From CAYQXJ01 sp964421565 (GTDB taxonomy: Bacteria; Planctomycetota; Brocadiia; SM23-32): a stretch of DNA of 64,000 nucleotides. The stretch lies in NCBI GenBank assembly GCA_964421565.1, contig CAYQXJ010000017.1, positions 1 through 64,000 of the forward strand. Direction: 5' to 3'. A model generated the notes under the pieces. That model had not been told where the DNA came from. It made no database searches and saw only the letters and a list, made by a program, of their open reading frames with translations. Made by a program: the position numbers and the translations under genes. Within the stretch, counting starts at the first letter, position 1. Each line of letters starts with the position of its first letter. Of the stretch, positions 46,086-54,026 are shown piece by piece.

Positions 46086-46114
46086 AGTGTAGTGCAGAGG
46101 TTCGGCGGCGTCAA
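46086..46114 (-). promoter_or_regulatory. Sigma-70-type promoter of membrane paralogue 3
   Basis: Minus strand TTGACG (46114-46109), 17-bp spacer, TACACT (46091-46086), 29 bp before the GTG at 46056. It is very like the promoter of paralogue 2. Confidence 0.65.
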
Positions 46115-46134
46115 AAGGCGACTTCCTGCTGCGC

Positions 46135-46824
46135 TCAGCCCGCGCGCCGGTAGACGTAGGCGTTCCCGCACTTGCCGACCTGTTCGATCGCACCCATCTT
46201 ACGCAGGCAGTAGCATGCCTTCTGGGCCAGCGACCGACGGACTGATGCGCGGCTGGAGAGGTCAGCGGTCGTGAACTGCTCGGGCAGACTCTCCGGCAGC
46301 AGGCGCGCCATGTCCCGCGGGTTCTCGAACAAGTGTCGTTCGAGCACGTCGAGCAGGCGCCGCTCGTGCACGACCCACCCTTTCCGACGCCATGCACGCC
46401 CCGATTCGCGCCGGCGGACCTCCTCCTCCCGGATGAGCAGAACTTCCAGCGAGAAGCGAGGATTGCCGAGCAGGGCAGGCAAGCGGATCAGCTCCTCGAA
46501 CACGTGCATCAGCGTGCAGTGTTTCGGCGACTTCCGCCGTTCGGCTGGCCCCCCGCCCTTGCCGGCGAGTTTCACGAGCCACTTGTCCTGCGCGAGGGGT
46601 AGCACGAGCCGGACGGTGTGCTCCGCTGCAAGCGCACGCAGCTTACCGCGGATGGCATGCAGGCCGGCCGTCTGCACCTCGATAAGCAGGTCATCACGGA
46701 CGATGTCGATCACGTAATCGCCCACGGGCTCTTCAACGTCGTCCCCGGGCTCGGCGTACCATGCTTTCAGCGCCGCGTGCAACGGCTTCTCGTTGAGCGT
46801 TCCGATGAGCTTCTCCTCAACCAC
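46135..46824 (-). CDS. Conserved hypothetical protein, nuclease-like N-terminus
   Basis: 229 residues from the GTG at 46824; a TTG at 46860 is the alternative. The N-terminus (EEKLIGTLNEKPLHAALKAW) and the core YVIDIVRDDLLIEVQT have the D-x(n)-E-x-Q pattern of PD-(D/E)XK nuclease folds. The middle (RRKSPKHCTLMHVFEEL) is basic and the C-terminal part (LPEQFTTADLS, AQKACYCLRKMGAIEQ) looks like a winged helix. I recall similar proteins in unrelated bacteria but no known function. It sits alone, divergent from the SnoaL-like gene. Confidence 0.6.
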   Translation of the reverse strand: MVEEKLIGTLNEKPLHAALKAWYAEPGDDVEEPVGDYVIDIVRDDLLIEVQTAGLHAIRGKLRALAAEHTVRLVLPLAQDKWLVKLAGKGGGPAERRKSPKHCTLMHVFEELIRLPALLGNPRFSLEVLLIREEEVRRRESGRAWRRKGWVVHERRLLDVLERHLFENPRDMARLLPESLPEQFTTADLSSRASVRRSLAQKACYCLRKMGAIEQVGKCGNAYVYRRAG

Positions 46825-46929
46825 GCACCCATGGTGGGCGATCTGCCTGCCCGATATCAAGTCAGAGGTGAAGCAAGAGGCTCATCCAGCAGCTCATTCG
46901 CTCGGCTTTCCCTGTCCGGCCAGGTGCGT

Positions 46930-46935
46930 TACACT
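46930..46935 (+). promoter_or_regulatory. TACACT -10 box before the SnoaL-like gene
   Basis: TACACT, with TTTCCC 17 bp upstream as a weak -35 box. About 85 bp before the ATG at 47022. Confidence 0.35.
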
Positions 46936-47021
46936 AAGGCTGAGGAGGAGATGGCACGTTCCTGGGAAAAACGTGTGGCCGGGCGAAGGCAGACGGCGTC
47001 AGCGACGAAGGGGGATGGACG

Positions 47022-47432
47022 ATGGTTGAGGACGAGATCAGGAAGGCGCTCGATGCGTTCTACGACGCGCTGAACAAGATGCTCAACGGCGACGTTGACC
47101 CCATGTGCGAGCTATGGTCGCACGCTGACGACGTCACTTATATGGGGCCGCTCGGCGACATGCAGGTCGGCTGGCAGCAGGTCGAGGACTCGTGGCGCCA
47201 CCAGACCCGAATGCGCATGGGCGGCGAGGTACTGCCGCAGGAGGTGAGCATCGTGGTCGCTGGCGAGATGGGGTACGCCATCTGCATCGAGCGCGGCGAG
47301 GATTTGAGGCCGGACGGAGAGCCCGTCCTCATCGACCACCGGGCGACAAACGTTTGGCGCCGCGAAGACGGCGAGTGGAAGATGGTGCACCATCACGCGG
47401 ATATTGCCCACGGCCTGCAGCAGGGCACCTGA
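47022..47432 (+). CDS. SnoaL/NTF2-like protein
   Basis: 136 residues, one cone-shaped NTF2-like domain: ALDAFYDALNKMLNGDVDPM at the N-terminus and THVW-like ATNVWRREDGEWKMVHHHAD at the end. Such proteins are ketosteroid-isomerase-like enzymes or ligand-binding proteins; the family does not tell the substrate. It has a good Shine-Dalgarno sequence (GGGGGAT) and no operon partner. Confidence 0.75.
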   Translation: MVEDEIRKALDAFYDALNKMLNGDVDPMCELWSHADDVTYMGPLGDMQVGWQQVEDSWRHQTRMRMGGEVLPQEVSIVVAGEMGYAICIERGEDLRPDGEPVLIDHRATNVWRREDGEWKMVHHHADIAHGLQQGT

Positions 47433-47593
47433 AGCAAGTGGAGAGCGAACGGCCCTCCCCGCCTGCACGGCCGGTGACGTAGATGCCGCCGCGCCACAGC
47501 TCTTGTGCGCGGGGCGCGGGGCCTTCGATGCAGTTCCACCCGGGGAACTGCGCAGCCCCATAGGGCGCGCACGTTTGCCTGCGGCTCGGCGGC

Positions 47594-47629
47594 ATCTGCG
47601 ACGCCGGCGGTATCTGCGACACCGGCGGT
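47594..47629. repeat. Two-copy 18-bp tandem repeat
   Basis: ATCTGCGACGCCGGCGGT followed by a copy with one change (G to A), then a truncated third start (ATCGGG). It lies in the gap between two convergent genes, just behind the SUMF1-like stop. Confidence 0.6.
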
Positions 47630-47655
47630 ATCGGGACAGAAGCCTTGCAGAGCGG

Positions 47656-48495
47656 CTACTGGGACTGCAGCTCCACCACCACCCGGAGGCCGCAGCCGTG
47701 GAAGTCATTGTGGCCCTTCAATCGAGAGAATCGGCGCGCCGAACGCAATCCCGCCCAACCGCCGCCCCACGCCCCCCCGCGCAGGGCGCCGCGGCCCGGG
47801 CCGGAGCACCACTCCCAAACGTTGCCGCTCATGTCGAACAGCCCCCAGGCGTTCGGCAGCTTCCGCCCGACGGGCTGAGTGCGCATGCCGCTGTTGTCCT
47901 TGTGCCAGGCACAGTCGTCCCGGGGCCTCGACCCCCAATAGTACGGCGTGTTCGCGCCAGCGCGACATGCGTACTCCCATTCCACCTCCGTCGGCAGCCT
48001 GCACGTGACCCCCAGTTCCTCTGAGAAACGCCGACAGAACTCGGTCGCATCGCCCCGACTCACGCCCTCCTTCGGGTGGTCCGGTGCGACGACGCCCTCA
48101 TCCGGCACATCCTCCGCCATCAACGCGTAGTACTGCGCCTGTGTGACTTCGCAGGCCCCAAGGAGAAACGGCTCTTCCACCACCGCCTCATGCTGATCTG
48201 GCTCGTCAGGATGACGGCCCTTCTCCCTTTGCGGGCTGCTCATCAGGAACCTTCCCGGCTCGATGAGAACGAACTCCATGGGCACCTGACCATCCAACGG
48301 AGTCGGGTCCAGGGGACAGGCGTAGTAGGTGAGATCGACTTCGCGGTCGCCCTCGGGCGTGGCGACTGTCAACCGCCGGCGGTGTTCCGTCCAGCCGTCC
48401 GGCAGCCGGGCCTTCTCCTGCATCCGGGCATCGCTCGCCAGCAGGCACACGGCGCAGGCGCTCAGTGCTATCGTGCGTAACCATCGGCATCGCAT
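47656..48495 (-). CDS. SUMF1/FGE-like secreted protein (copy 1)
   Basis: 279 residues. An N-terminal hydrophobic stretch (IALSACAVCLLAS) reads as a signal peptide. The FGE-sulfatase domain motifs are present: FLLGACEVTQAQYYALM, CRLPTEVEWEYACRAG, GLFDMSGNVWEWC and RGGAWGGGW. The active-site Cys pair of true formylglycine-generating enzyme is not in the usual place, so I expect a binding or adhesion role rather than sulfatase maturation. It is 16 bp behind the second copy and part of the CocE-SUMF1-SUMF1 run. Confidence 0.8.
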   Translation of the reverse strand: MRCRWLRTIALSACAVCLLASDARMQEKARLPDGWTEHRRRLTVATPEGDREVDLTYYACPLDPTPLDGQVPMEFVLIEPGRFLMSSPQREKGRHPDEPDQHEAVVEEPFLLGACEVTQAQYYALMAEDVPDEGVVAPDHPKEGVSRGDATEFCRRFSEELGVTCRLPTEVEWEYACRAGANTPYYWGSRPRDDCAWHKDNSGMRTQPVGRKLPNAWGLFDMSGNVWEWCSGPGRGALRGGAWGGGWAGLRSARRFSRLKGHNDFHGCGLRVVVELQSQ

Positions 48496-48511
48496 CGCGA
48501 GCTGTCTCCCA

Positions 48512-49339
48512 TCATTCTACTTCCACCAGAAGGCGCAGGCCGCAGCCATTGTAGCTGCGGAACATGTCGGGATAGCTCAGGCGCGTGTGGGAGGCGAGGC
48601 TCCAGTCGTACTCGTCCTTCGGGCCGCCGCAGAGCACGTATCCCTCCGCGAGGCTACCGTCCGCTTCGGGATCGGGCTCGGTTGTCGCCCACTCCTGCAC
48701 GTTCCCGGCCATGTCGTAGAGGCCGTACCCGTTCGGCAGCTTCTGGGCCGGCAGTTGAGCCATGAAGCCTCGTTTCGGCCCCCACCAGCAGCAGTCGTCG
48801 CGCACGCTTTCGCCCCAGTAGTATCGCGTTGTCGTGCCCGCGCGGCAGGCAAACTCCCACTCGTCTGCCGCCGGCAGACGAAAGGTCAGCCCCGTGCGCT
48901 TCGACAGCTGACGGCAGAACTGCTCGGCCAGTGCCGGCGAGACCTTGTCCACGGGCAGGTCGAGGTCCCGCATATGCGAGGGGTTCTTGCCCGTTACGGC
49001 CTTGTACTGGGCCTGTGTCACCTCCGTGGCGCTGATGAAGAAGGGCTTCTCCACGCGGAGCACGCGATGGTTTTCTGTGCCCTTCTCACCCAGTTCCAGT
49101 TCGCCGGCTGGTATCAGCACAAACTCCATCGGGCAGCGGTTCGGGCCGGGAAGGCGCAGGGGGCAGCGGTAGTAGGATATTCCTCGTTCCTGGTCCCCCT
49201 GCGGCAGGGCAACAACGACGGAGCGGGTTAGCCGGGTCCATCGAGGCGGTGTCTTCGTCTGACCCGCCTGGATTATGCCCCGCGCGCCGAACGTCAGGGC
49301 AAGCGCCGCGAGGGCCGTGCAGGTTATGAAGCGTTTCAT
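48512..49339 (-). CDS. SUMF1/FGE-like secreted protein (copy 2)
   Basis: 275 residues. The N-terminus (TCTALAALALTFGARG) is a signal-peptide-like stretch. FGE-sulfatase motifs: MEFVLIPAGELELG, FFISATEVTQAQYKAVTG, FRLPAADEWEFACRAG, LYDMAGNVQEWATTE. As in copy 1 the catalytic Cys pair of FGE is not evident, and the C-terminal SxRGGS motif is also altered. It is co-encoded with copy 1 downstream and the CocE-type gene 92 bp upstream. Confidence 0.8.
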   Translation of the reverse strand: MKRFITCTALAALALTFGARGIIQAGQTKTPPRWTRLTRSVVVALPQGDQERGISYYRCPLRLPGPNRCPMEFVLIPAGELELGEKGTENHRVLRVEKPFFISATEVTQAQYKAVTGKNPSHMRDLDLPVDKVSPALAEQFCRQLSKRTGLTFRLPAADEWEFACRAGTTTRYYWGESVRDDCCWWGPKRGFMAQLPAQKLPNGYGLYDMAGNVQEWATTEPDPEADGSLAEGYVLCGGPKDEYDWSLASHTRLSYPDMFRSYNGCGLRLLVEVE

Positions 49340-49431
49340 CTTGCTCTCTCCTCATGTCTTCGCATGATCCGAACCGGTAGAGGGGCGGGGGTGACAGCGT
49401 CCCCGCCGCCTCCCGGTGCATCCGCCGGACT

Positions 49432-51261
49432 CTACTGCTCCGGCACGTAGTCCTGGCTGGTGCCCGGTTCAATGACCGGCAGCACCAGGCGAGAAGGATG
49501 GTCGCTGGAGACGTGGACCGTATTGCGCGCGACCTGCGCCTCGTCGTAGGACGCGATGGCCTCCCAGGTGTTGGGATGCGTCTGGAACCGCGGCGAATGG
49601 CTGCTGTTGACGTGCACGCGGATCTTATGTCCTTTGTCGAACACGTAAGCGGTCGATATCCATGGTATCGTCAGCCTATAGGCGCGCCCCGGCTCGAGCT
49701 TCTGCGGATCGTCGAGCCCGCCATGGAACCGTGCCAACTGCGCGCCTTCCAGCAGGATGGCCTCAAAGCCGTCCGGGTACACATCCACCAGCGTGGCGGT
49801 GAACATAGTGTCCGGCGCATCGCTGCTGACGAACAGCTCCAGCGAGGGCCGGCCGGTGATCTCCACCGCCTCGTCCAGAACATCCGTTTCGAAACGCAGG
49901 ATATCGTCGCGGTCGGCCAGGGGGCGCTGGTCGAGCATGCCGCCGCCCAGGCAACTGATGGCCGGCACGGGGTCGCGCGGGTCATAGACGTACGTCAAAG
50001 CAGCGCGTGGCGCGGCGGGTTCATCTTCCTGCAGCCCGCCATCTTCTGTCAGATAGAGGGCGGCAGGAGTGTGGGGGATCGGCCACACGTCTGTTACTTT
50101 CCAAACGTTGCCCGGGGCTTCGGGGTCGGTGCAATCACCCATGAGGAAGTAGATCATCTTTGATTCGACCTCGGCGGGGTCAACTTCGCCGGTAAGCCAG
50201 GCAAAGCCGGGCATCTTCCGCCAGAAGATGTCACAGTCGCTGTAAGTCGGAGGTCTGCGCGACTCAGGGCTCACGGGGCCGTGGCCACCGGAACCCATGA
50301 TCAGCAACGCCTTGCCGGTGTGCCTCATGGCAACCCATTCGTCGATGGCGCCCTGCGTGAACAGGTCGAACCAGCCGGTCTTGTCCTCCATAGGTATATC
50401 CAGCTCGTGCGCGACTTCATCGAACGGGCTGCGGGAGGATTCCGCGAGCGGTTCGGGCGGGCTCCAGCCCTCGCCGCGACCCCGCCACCTGCGCCCCAGC
50501 AGCGGGTCGCGCGTAATGGCCGTGATCGACGTGATGCACGCGCGAAGGTGGGGCGGGTTGGCCACCAGCGTGTTTTTCGAGGTCATGCCGGCCTCCGAGT
50601 AGCCTGTCACCGCGACGTTGCCGTCGCACCAGGGCTGAGCGGCGATCCACTCCACCGTGTCGTAGCCGTCGTCCCGGTAATCCCGTCGCCCGTCCTCGCG
50701 CCAGTTCCAGCCCGGCGGGTAGGGGTCCTGGCCTACGAAAGCGAAGGTGCCCTCGGCCAGTATGGGGTCGCCAAAGTCGAGTGCGCTGTCGATGCGGCCG
50801 CGGTTAGTGCGGGTAAGCACGGCTGGCCACGGCCCGCGTCCCTCGGGCAGAAAGACCTCCGTCGGCAACTTCGCGCCGTCCCGCATAGGCACCATAGCCG
50901 TGTAATGGCTTACGCCCGCTGGCAGGTTGTCCAGCTCGTGACCCTGGGGCGGAAAGGGGAAGACCTGCTGCATATGCCAGATGCTGGCCTCCGACTCCCG
51001 CAGTACACCGTTGCCGTCCATGTCCGCCTCGGGGAACTGCACCAGCATCTTGCGCAGCCAGCCGCTTGTCTCAGACGTTTCCTCTCCCTCCACAGGGGCA
51101 GGGCTTTCGAGCATGCGCTGCGCACGCATGACGTCCTCGCGGACAAAGAATACCTGAGCGAGGGAACTCCTCGCCCCCCATGCCAGAGCGAGCAGGGCGC
51201 ATAGGAGCGCCGTTCGCCTGGCCAGCCGTCGCCACATTGACTGCTTGCGTTCTCCACTCAT
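49432..51261 (-). CDS. CocE/NonD-family hydrolase with an EF-hand-like motif
   Basis: 609 residues from ATG 51261, which has GGAG upstream; the frame continues further. A hydrophobic segment (TALLCALLALAWGA) suggests export. Residues about 75-90 hold an EF-hand loop, ADMDGNGVLRESEA. The S15/X-Pro dipeptidyl-peptidase-like hydrolase domain follows (YTAMVPMRDGAKLPTEVFLP) with the nucleophile in VTGYSEAGMT. The last third is the X-Pro C-terminal jelly-roll (RPSLELFVSSDAPDTMF). It probably hydrolyses an ester or amide outside the cytoplasm. Confidence 0.75.
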   Translation of the reverse strand: MSGERKQSMWRRLARRTALLCALLALAWGARSSLAQVFFVREDVMRAQRMLESPAPVEGEETSETSGWLRKMLVQFPEADMDGNGVLRESEASIWHMQQVFPFPPQGHELDNLPAGVSHYTAMVPMRDGAKLPTEVFLPEGRGPWPAVLTRTNRGRIDSALDFGDPILAEGTFAFVGQDPYPPGWNWREDGRRDYRDDGYDTVEWIAAQPWCDGNVAVTGYSEAGMTSKNTLVANPPHLRACITSITAITRDPLLGRRWRGRGEGWSPPEPLAESSRSPFDEVAHELDIPMEDKTGWFDLFTQGAIDEWVAMRHTGKALLIMGSGGHGPVSPESRRPPTYSDCDIFWRKMPGFAWLTGEVDPAEVESKMIYFLMGDCTDPEAPGNVWKVTDVWPIPHTPAALYLTEDGGLQEDEPAAPRAALTYVYDPRDPVPAISCLGGGMLDQRPLADRDDILRFETDVLDEAVEITGRPSLELFVSSDAPDTMFTATLVDVYPDGFEAILLEGAQLARFHGGLDDPQKLEPGRAYRLTIPWISTAYVFDKGHKIRVHVNSSHSPRFQTHPNTWEAIASYDEAQVARNTVHVSSDHPSRLVLPVIEPGTSQDYVPEQ

Positions 51262-51451
51262 CTCGCACTCCACGCTACTCTCTGTATCCCCGGGCTCATC
51301 ACTCCCTGGCGGGCTGGCAGCCAGAACGGACTGACTGGTCAGTTCCATTGAACTATACTGTCGCCCGGCGGGTCTGTCAACACTTTTCTGCGGAAAATGC
51401 GGGAAATGCTGCGACCTCGGCGCGGGCGGGTGGCCAGCCCCGCAGGTGCGG

Positions 51452-51480
51452 TTGCCCGGTGGGGGCGGCTGCGGTACACT
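51452..51480 (+). promoter_or_regulatory. Promoter just before the pseudokinase ATG (leaderless layout)
   Basis: TTGCCC (51452-51457), 17-bp spacer, TACACT (51475-51480). The ATG is at 51488, only 8 bp after the -10 box, so transcription should start at or within 1-2 nt of the start codon. Confidence 0.6.
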
Positions 51481-51487
51481 GGCGTAT

Positions 51488-53659
51488 ATGTCCGCTGCAA
51501 CCCTCTATTGTTCCCGCTGTGGCCGAGAGTACGAGCCTCGCCATGCCGCTGCGCAGGCTGAGCTCTGCTGCGCTGCCTGCGGGGCCAGATTGGTTGCCGA
51601 ACGCCCGGCCGGGGCGGCCGAGCCGAAGGACCGCTACGCCAGGTCAACTGTCGCCGGCGCCAAAGTGCGCAAGCGGCTCGTCGTCCGCCCCGCCTGTTCC
51701 GTATACCGGGCTCGACACAAGCAGCTCAAACGTGACGTGCGCCTTCAAGTGTATTCTCCGCAGTTCGAGAGAGCCCACCCCGACCACTTGAGGCGGGTGT
51801 TCGCCGGTGCGGCCGCCACACAGCAGGTCCGTGACCTGCACGTTCTCGGTGTCCTTGACCTTGGCCATGTGCCGGAGTGCTACTTCATCATCACGGAGTA
51901 TCACCCGCGAGACCTGCGCGACGAGCTCGAACGTGCGGGCAAGCTGTCGCTGCGGCGGGCGCTCAGGCTGACCGAAGACCTGCTGCAGGGGCTATGTGCC
52001 TTGGAAGCGAGCGGCAAAGCTCACGGGGGCATCCGGCCGGAGGGAGTGCTGGTGGCTTACGAGGGTCGGGGTGTGCTCGACCATCTTGGCACGGCCCTGC
52101 GGCCCAAGGACCGCGACCGCCTGACGGTTACGCCGGGTGGGGAGCTTGCCGGTCCCTCCCTGTACATGGCTCCCGAGTACGACCCGGCCAAAGCCGAGGG
52201 AACAGTGCGCGGCGACCTTTATGCCCTCGGCTGCCTGCTGTGCCGCATGGTGACGGGGGAGCCGCCGTTCGTCGGCCGGACTGCAGACGATATTCGGCGA
52301 GCCCACGCCGAGGCACCGAGACTCGAACTGCCGGCGAAGCACGGTAGGCTGGACGAGTTTATCGGCCGCTTGATGTGCCCGGAGCCTGAGGGCCGGCCTG
52401 ATGGTGCCCAGGAAGCGCTGGGTGAGCTGCGGCAGGTCTCGGCCGGGCTCGCCGAATCGGGCCGGGTAGGGCCTCTGCGGAGCTCGCAGGGTGCAGGACG
52501 CGCTTGGTTCCAGGCGAAGTGGACGGCGGCATGGACGGTGATAGCCATAGTGCTGTTGATTGCCACGGTGTTACCCTTCGGCATGGTCTGCCGGACTGCC
52601 CGGCGGCGGCGCGCCGCGCAGATGGCGGCCATCCAGAGGGCGCCCCATCGCGTCGCTGTCCTCGTGCGAGCTCGCGAACCCGATGTGACGCGACCTCTAC
52701 CCGCGCAGTGGGCCGCGGCCGTCCGTGGCCTCATGCTCTACCGTCTCGCCTTCTACCCGCGGTTGGAGTCGGCGCCCCCGGGCTACGTAGCCCGATTGGA
52801 GGACGACGGGCAAGCCGTGGAGAGCATCCGCGACGCGACTTCCGCCGAGCATCTGCTGGTTGCCGCTTACAGGCCGGGCTTCCAGCGCCGCAACTGGACG
52901 CTGGTGTTCACCAGCTACCGGGGCGAGCCCTGGTCGGAGCTCTCCCAGGCGTCCACCGAGTCGGGCGCTGACGAGTTGACCGGTCTGGAGCGGAGCCTGC
53001 GGGAGTTGCTGCGGCAGGCCGCGCAGAGGCTGGACGTGCCTCGCCCTGAGCCACAGACTGAGCCCGTCGTCGGAGCACCGGCGGAAGCCTGGGCGGCGTT
53101 CGCAGAGTGCGTCTATGCGGAATGGGACGACCGCTGGGCAGAGGCACACGAGCACGCGCAGCGGGCGCACGGGGCAGCGCCGCGTGCCGGCCCTTTCGCC
53201 GTGCAGGCGGCATGGTCTCGGGCGGTGCTGAATGCCGCGGAGCACGGCACGCTGGTGCCGTTGCCAGCACTGCCGAAACCTGAGTATCTGCCCCCTGAGT
53301 GGGCGGGTATATGCCGCGCACTGGCAGCCGTCCGTGAGGGCGACGCCGAGGTGTTCAGGGAGCGGCTGGGCGAGCACCTGGCCGCGCAGCCGCGTTCGGC
53401 GCGGGGCTATTTCCTGCTGGGGCTATGGCGCCTGCATCACGAGGAAGCTCCCCGGGAGGCGCTGCTTGCGTTCCGACAGGCGGCCAGGCTGAACCCCTCC
53501 TATATGCCGGGGGCGATGCAATGTGTGCGTCTGATGGCGGAGCATGCCCCGGAGCAGTTGGACGGTTTTCTGGCCGAATACGCCGAAGTTCAGCCGCAGG
53601 AGGAGAAACTGCTGGCGGTTCAGCGGCTCGCAGCCCGGTTGAGGGCTGGCGGTTCGTGA
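51488..53659 (+). CDS. Membrane-anchored zinc-ribbon pseudokinase
   Basis: 723 residues. Residues 7-36 form a zinc ribbon (CSRCG, CCAACG). The next 280 residues have the Ser/Thr-kinase fold (ECYFIITEYHPRDLRDELE; MAPEYDPAKAEGTVRGDLYALGCLLCRMVTGEPPF). However, the catalytic HRD is HGGIRPEGVLV, the DFG is DHLG, and the ATP-binding Lys is replaced (RDVRLQVYSP). I therefore call it a pseudokinase. One membrane helix follows near residues 345-365 (WTVIAIVLLIATVLPF), then a large extracytoplasmic part with TPR-like repeats at the end (RGYFLLGLWRLHHEE). Signalling or scaffolding in the envelope is inferred. Convergent with the Sm-like gene. Confidence 0.7.
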   Translation: MSAATLYCSRCGREYEPRHAAAQAELCCAACGARLVAERPAGAAEPKDRYARSTVAGAKVRKRLVVRPACSVYRARHKQLKRDVRLQVYSPQFERAHPDHLRRVFAGAAATQQVRDLHVLGVLDLGHVPECYFIITEYHPRDLRDELERAGKLSLRRALRLTEDLLQGLCALEASGKAHGGIRPEGVLVAYEGRGVLDHLGTALRPKDRDRLTVTPGGELAGPSLYMAPEYDPAKAEGTVRGDLYALGCLLCRMVTGEPPFVGRTADDIRRAHAEAPRLELPAKHGRLDEFIGRLMCPEPEGRPDGAQEALGELRQVSAGLAESGRVGPLRSSQGAGRAWFQAKWTAAWTVIAIVLLIATVLPFGMVCRTARRRRAAQMAAIQRAPHRVAVLVRAREPDVTRPLPAQWAAAVRGLMLYRLAFYPRLESAPPGYVARLEDDGQAVESIRDATSAEHLLVAAYRPGFQRRNWTLVFTSYRGEPWSELSQASTESGADELTGLERSLRELLRQAAQRLDVPRPEPQTEPVVGAPAEAWAAFAECVYAEWDDRWAEAHEHAQRAHGAAPRAGPFAVQAAWSRAVLNAAEHGTLVPLPALPKPEYLPPEWAGICRALAAVREGDAEVFRERLGEHLAAQPRSARGYFLLGLWRLHHEEAPREALLAFRQAARLNPSYMPGAMQCVRLMAEHAPEQLDGFLAEYAEVQPQEEKLLAVQRLAARLRAGGS

Positions 53660-53676
53660 TGGTTGCCGGCGGGGTG

Positions 53677-53970
53677 TCAGTACTCTATCACGTCGCTGAG
53701 GCGTGATATGCTCACCACGTCGCGTCTCAACACGAAGACCTCCCTGCGGTTGGCACGGATACCGTTCTTCTTCGTCTCCAGCAGGTAGAGCTCGGAAGTC
53801 GTCTGTGAATCGCCGCAGAAGTGGACATCGGCGTTCTGCAGGACGAGGCATTCGGTCCCCATGCGGCAGAGCGTGCCGATGTAGAGGTGGGGGTCCTTTA
53901 CGTCGAGGACAACCTCTTCCCCGATGAGGGCAGAGAACTCGTCTTGCTGTTTGATGATTCTCTCAGGCAT
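53677..53970 (-). CDS. Sm/LSm-like small protein
   Basis: 97 residues. LIGEEVVLDVKDPHLYIGTL looks like the first strands of an Sm fold, and a later LVLQNADVHF and GIRANRREVFVLRRDVV complete an Sm1/Sm2-like layout. An Hfq-like RNA-binding or ring-forming role is possible but unproven. I recall proteins of this kind mainly in planctomycete-related genomes. It is 56 bp after dprA and has GAGAGGCC upstream of the ATG. Confidence 0.55.
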   Translation of the reverse strand: MPERIIKQQDEFSALIGEEVVLDVKDPHLYIGTLCRMGTECLVLQNADVHFCGDSQTTSELYLLETKKNGIRANRREVFVLRRDVVSISRLSDVIEY

Positions 53971-54026
53971 TCAGGCCTCTCGGCGTCGTATGCATAGTCC
54001 ATTTGAGCGGGATGGTGTGCGGCGTC

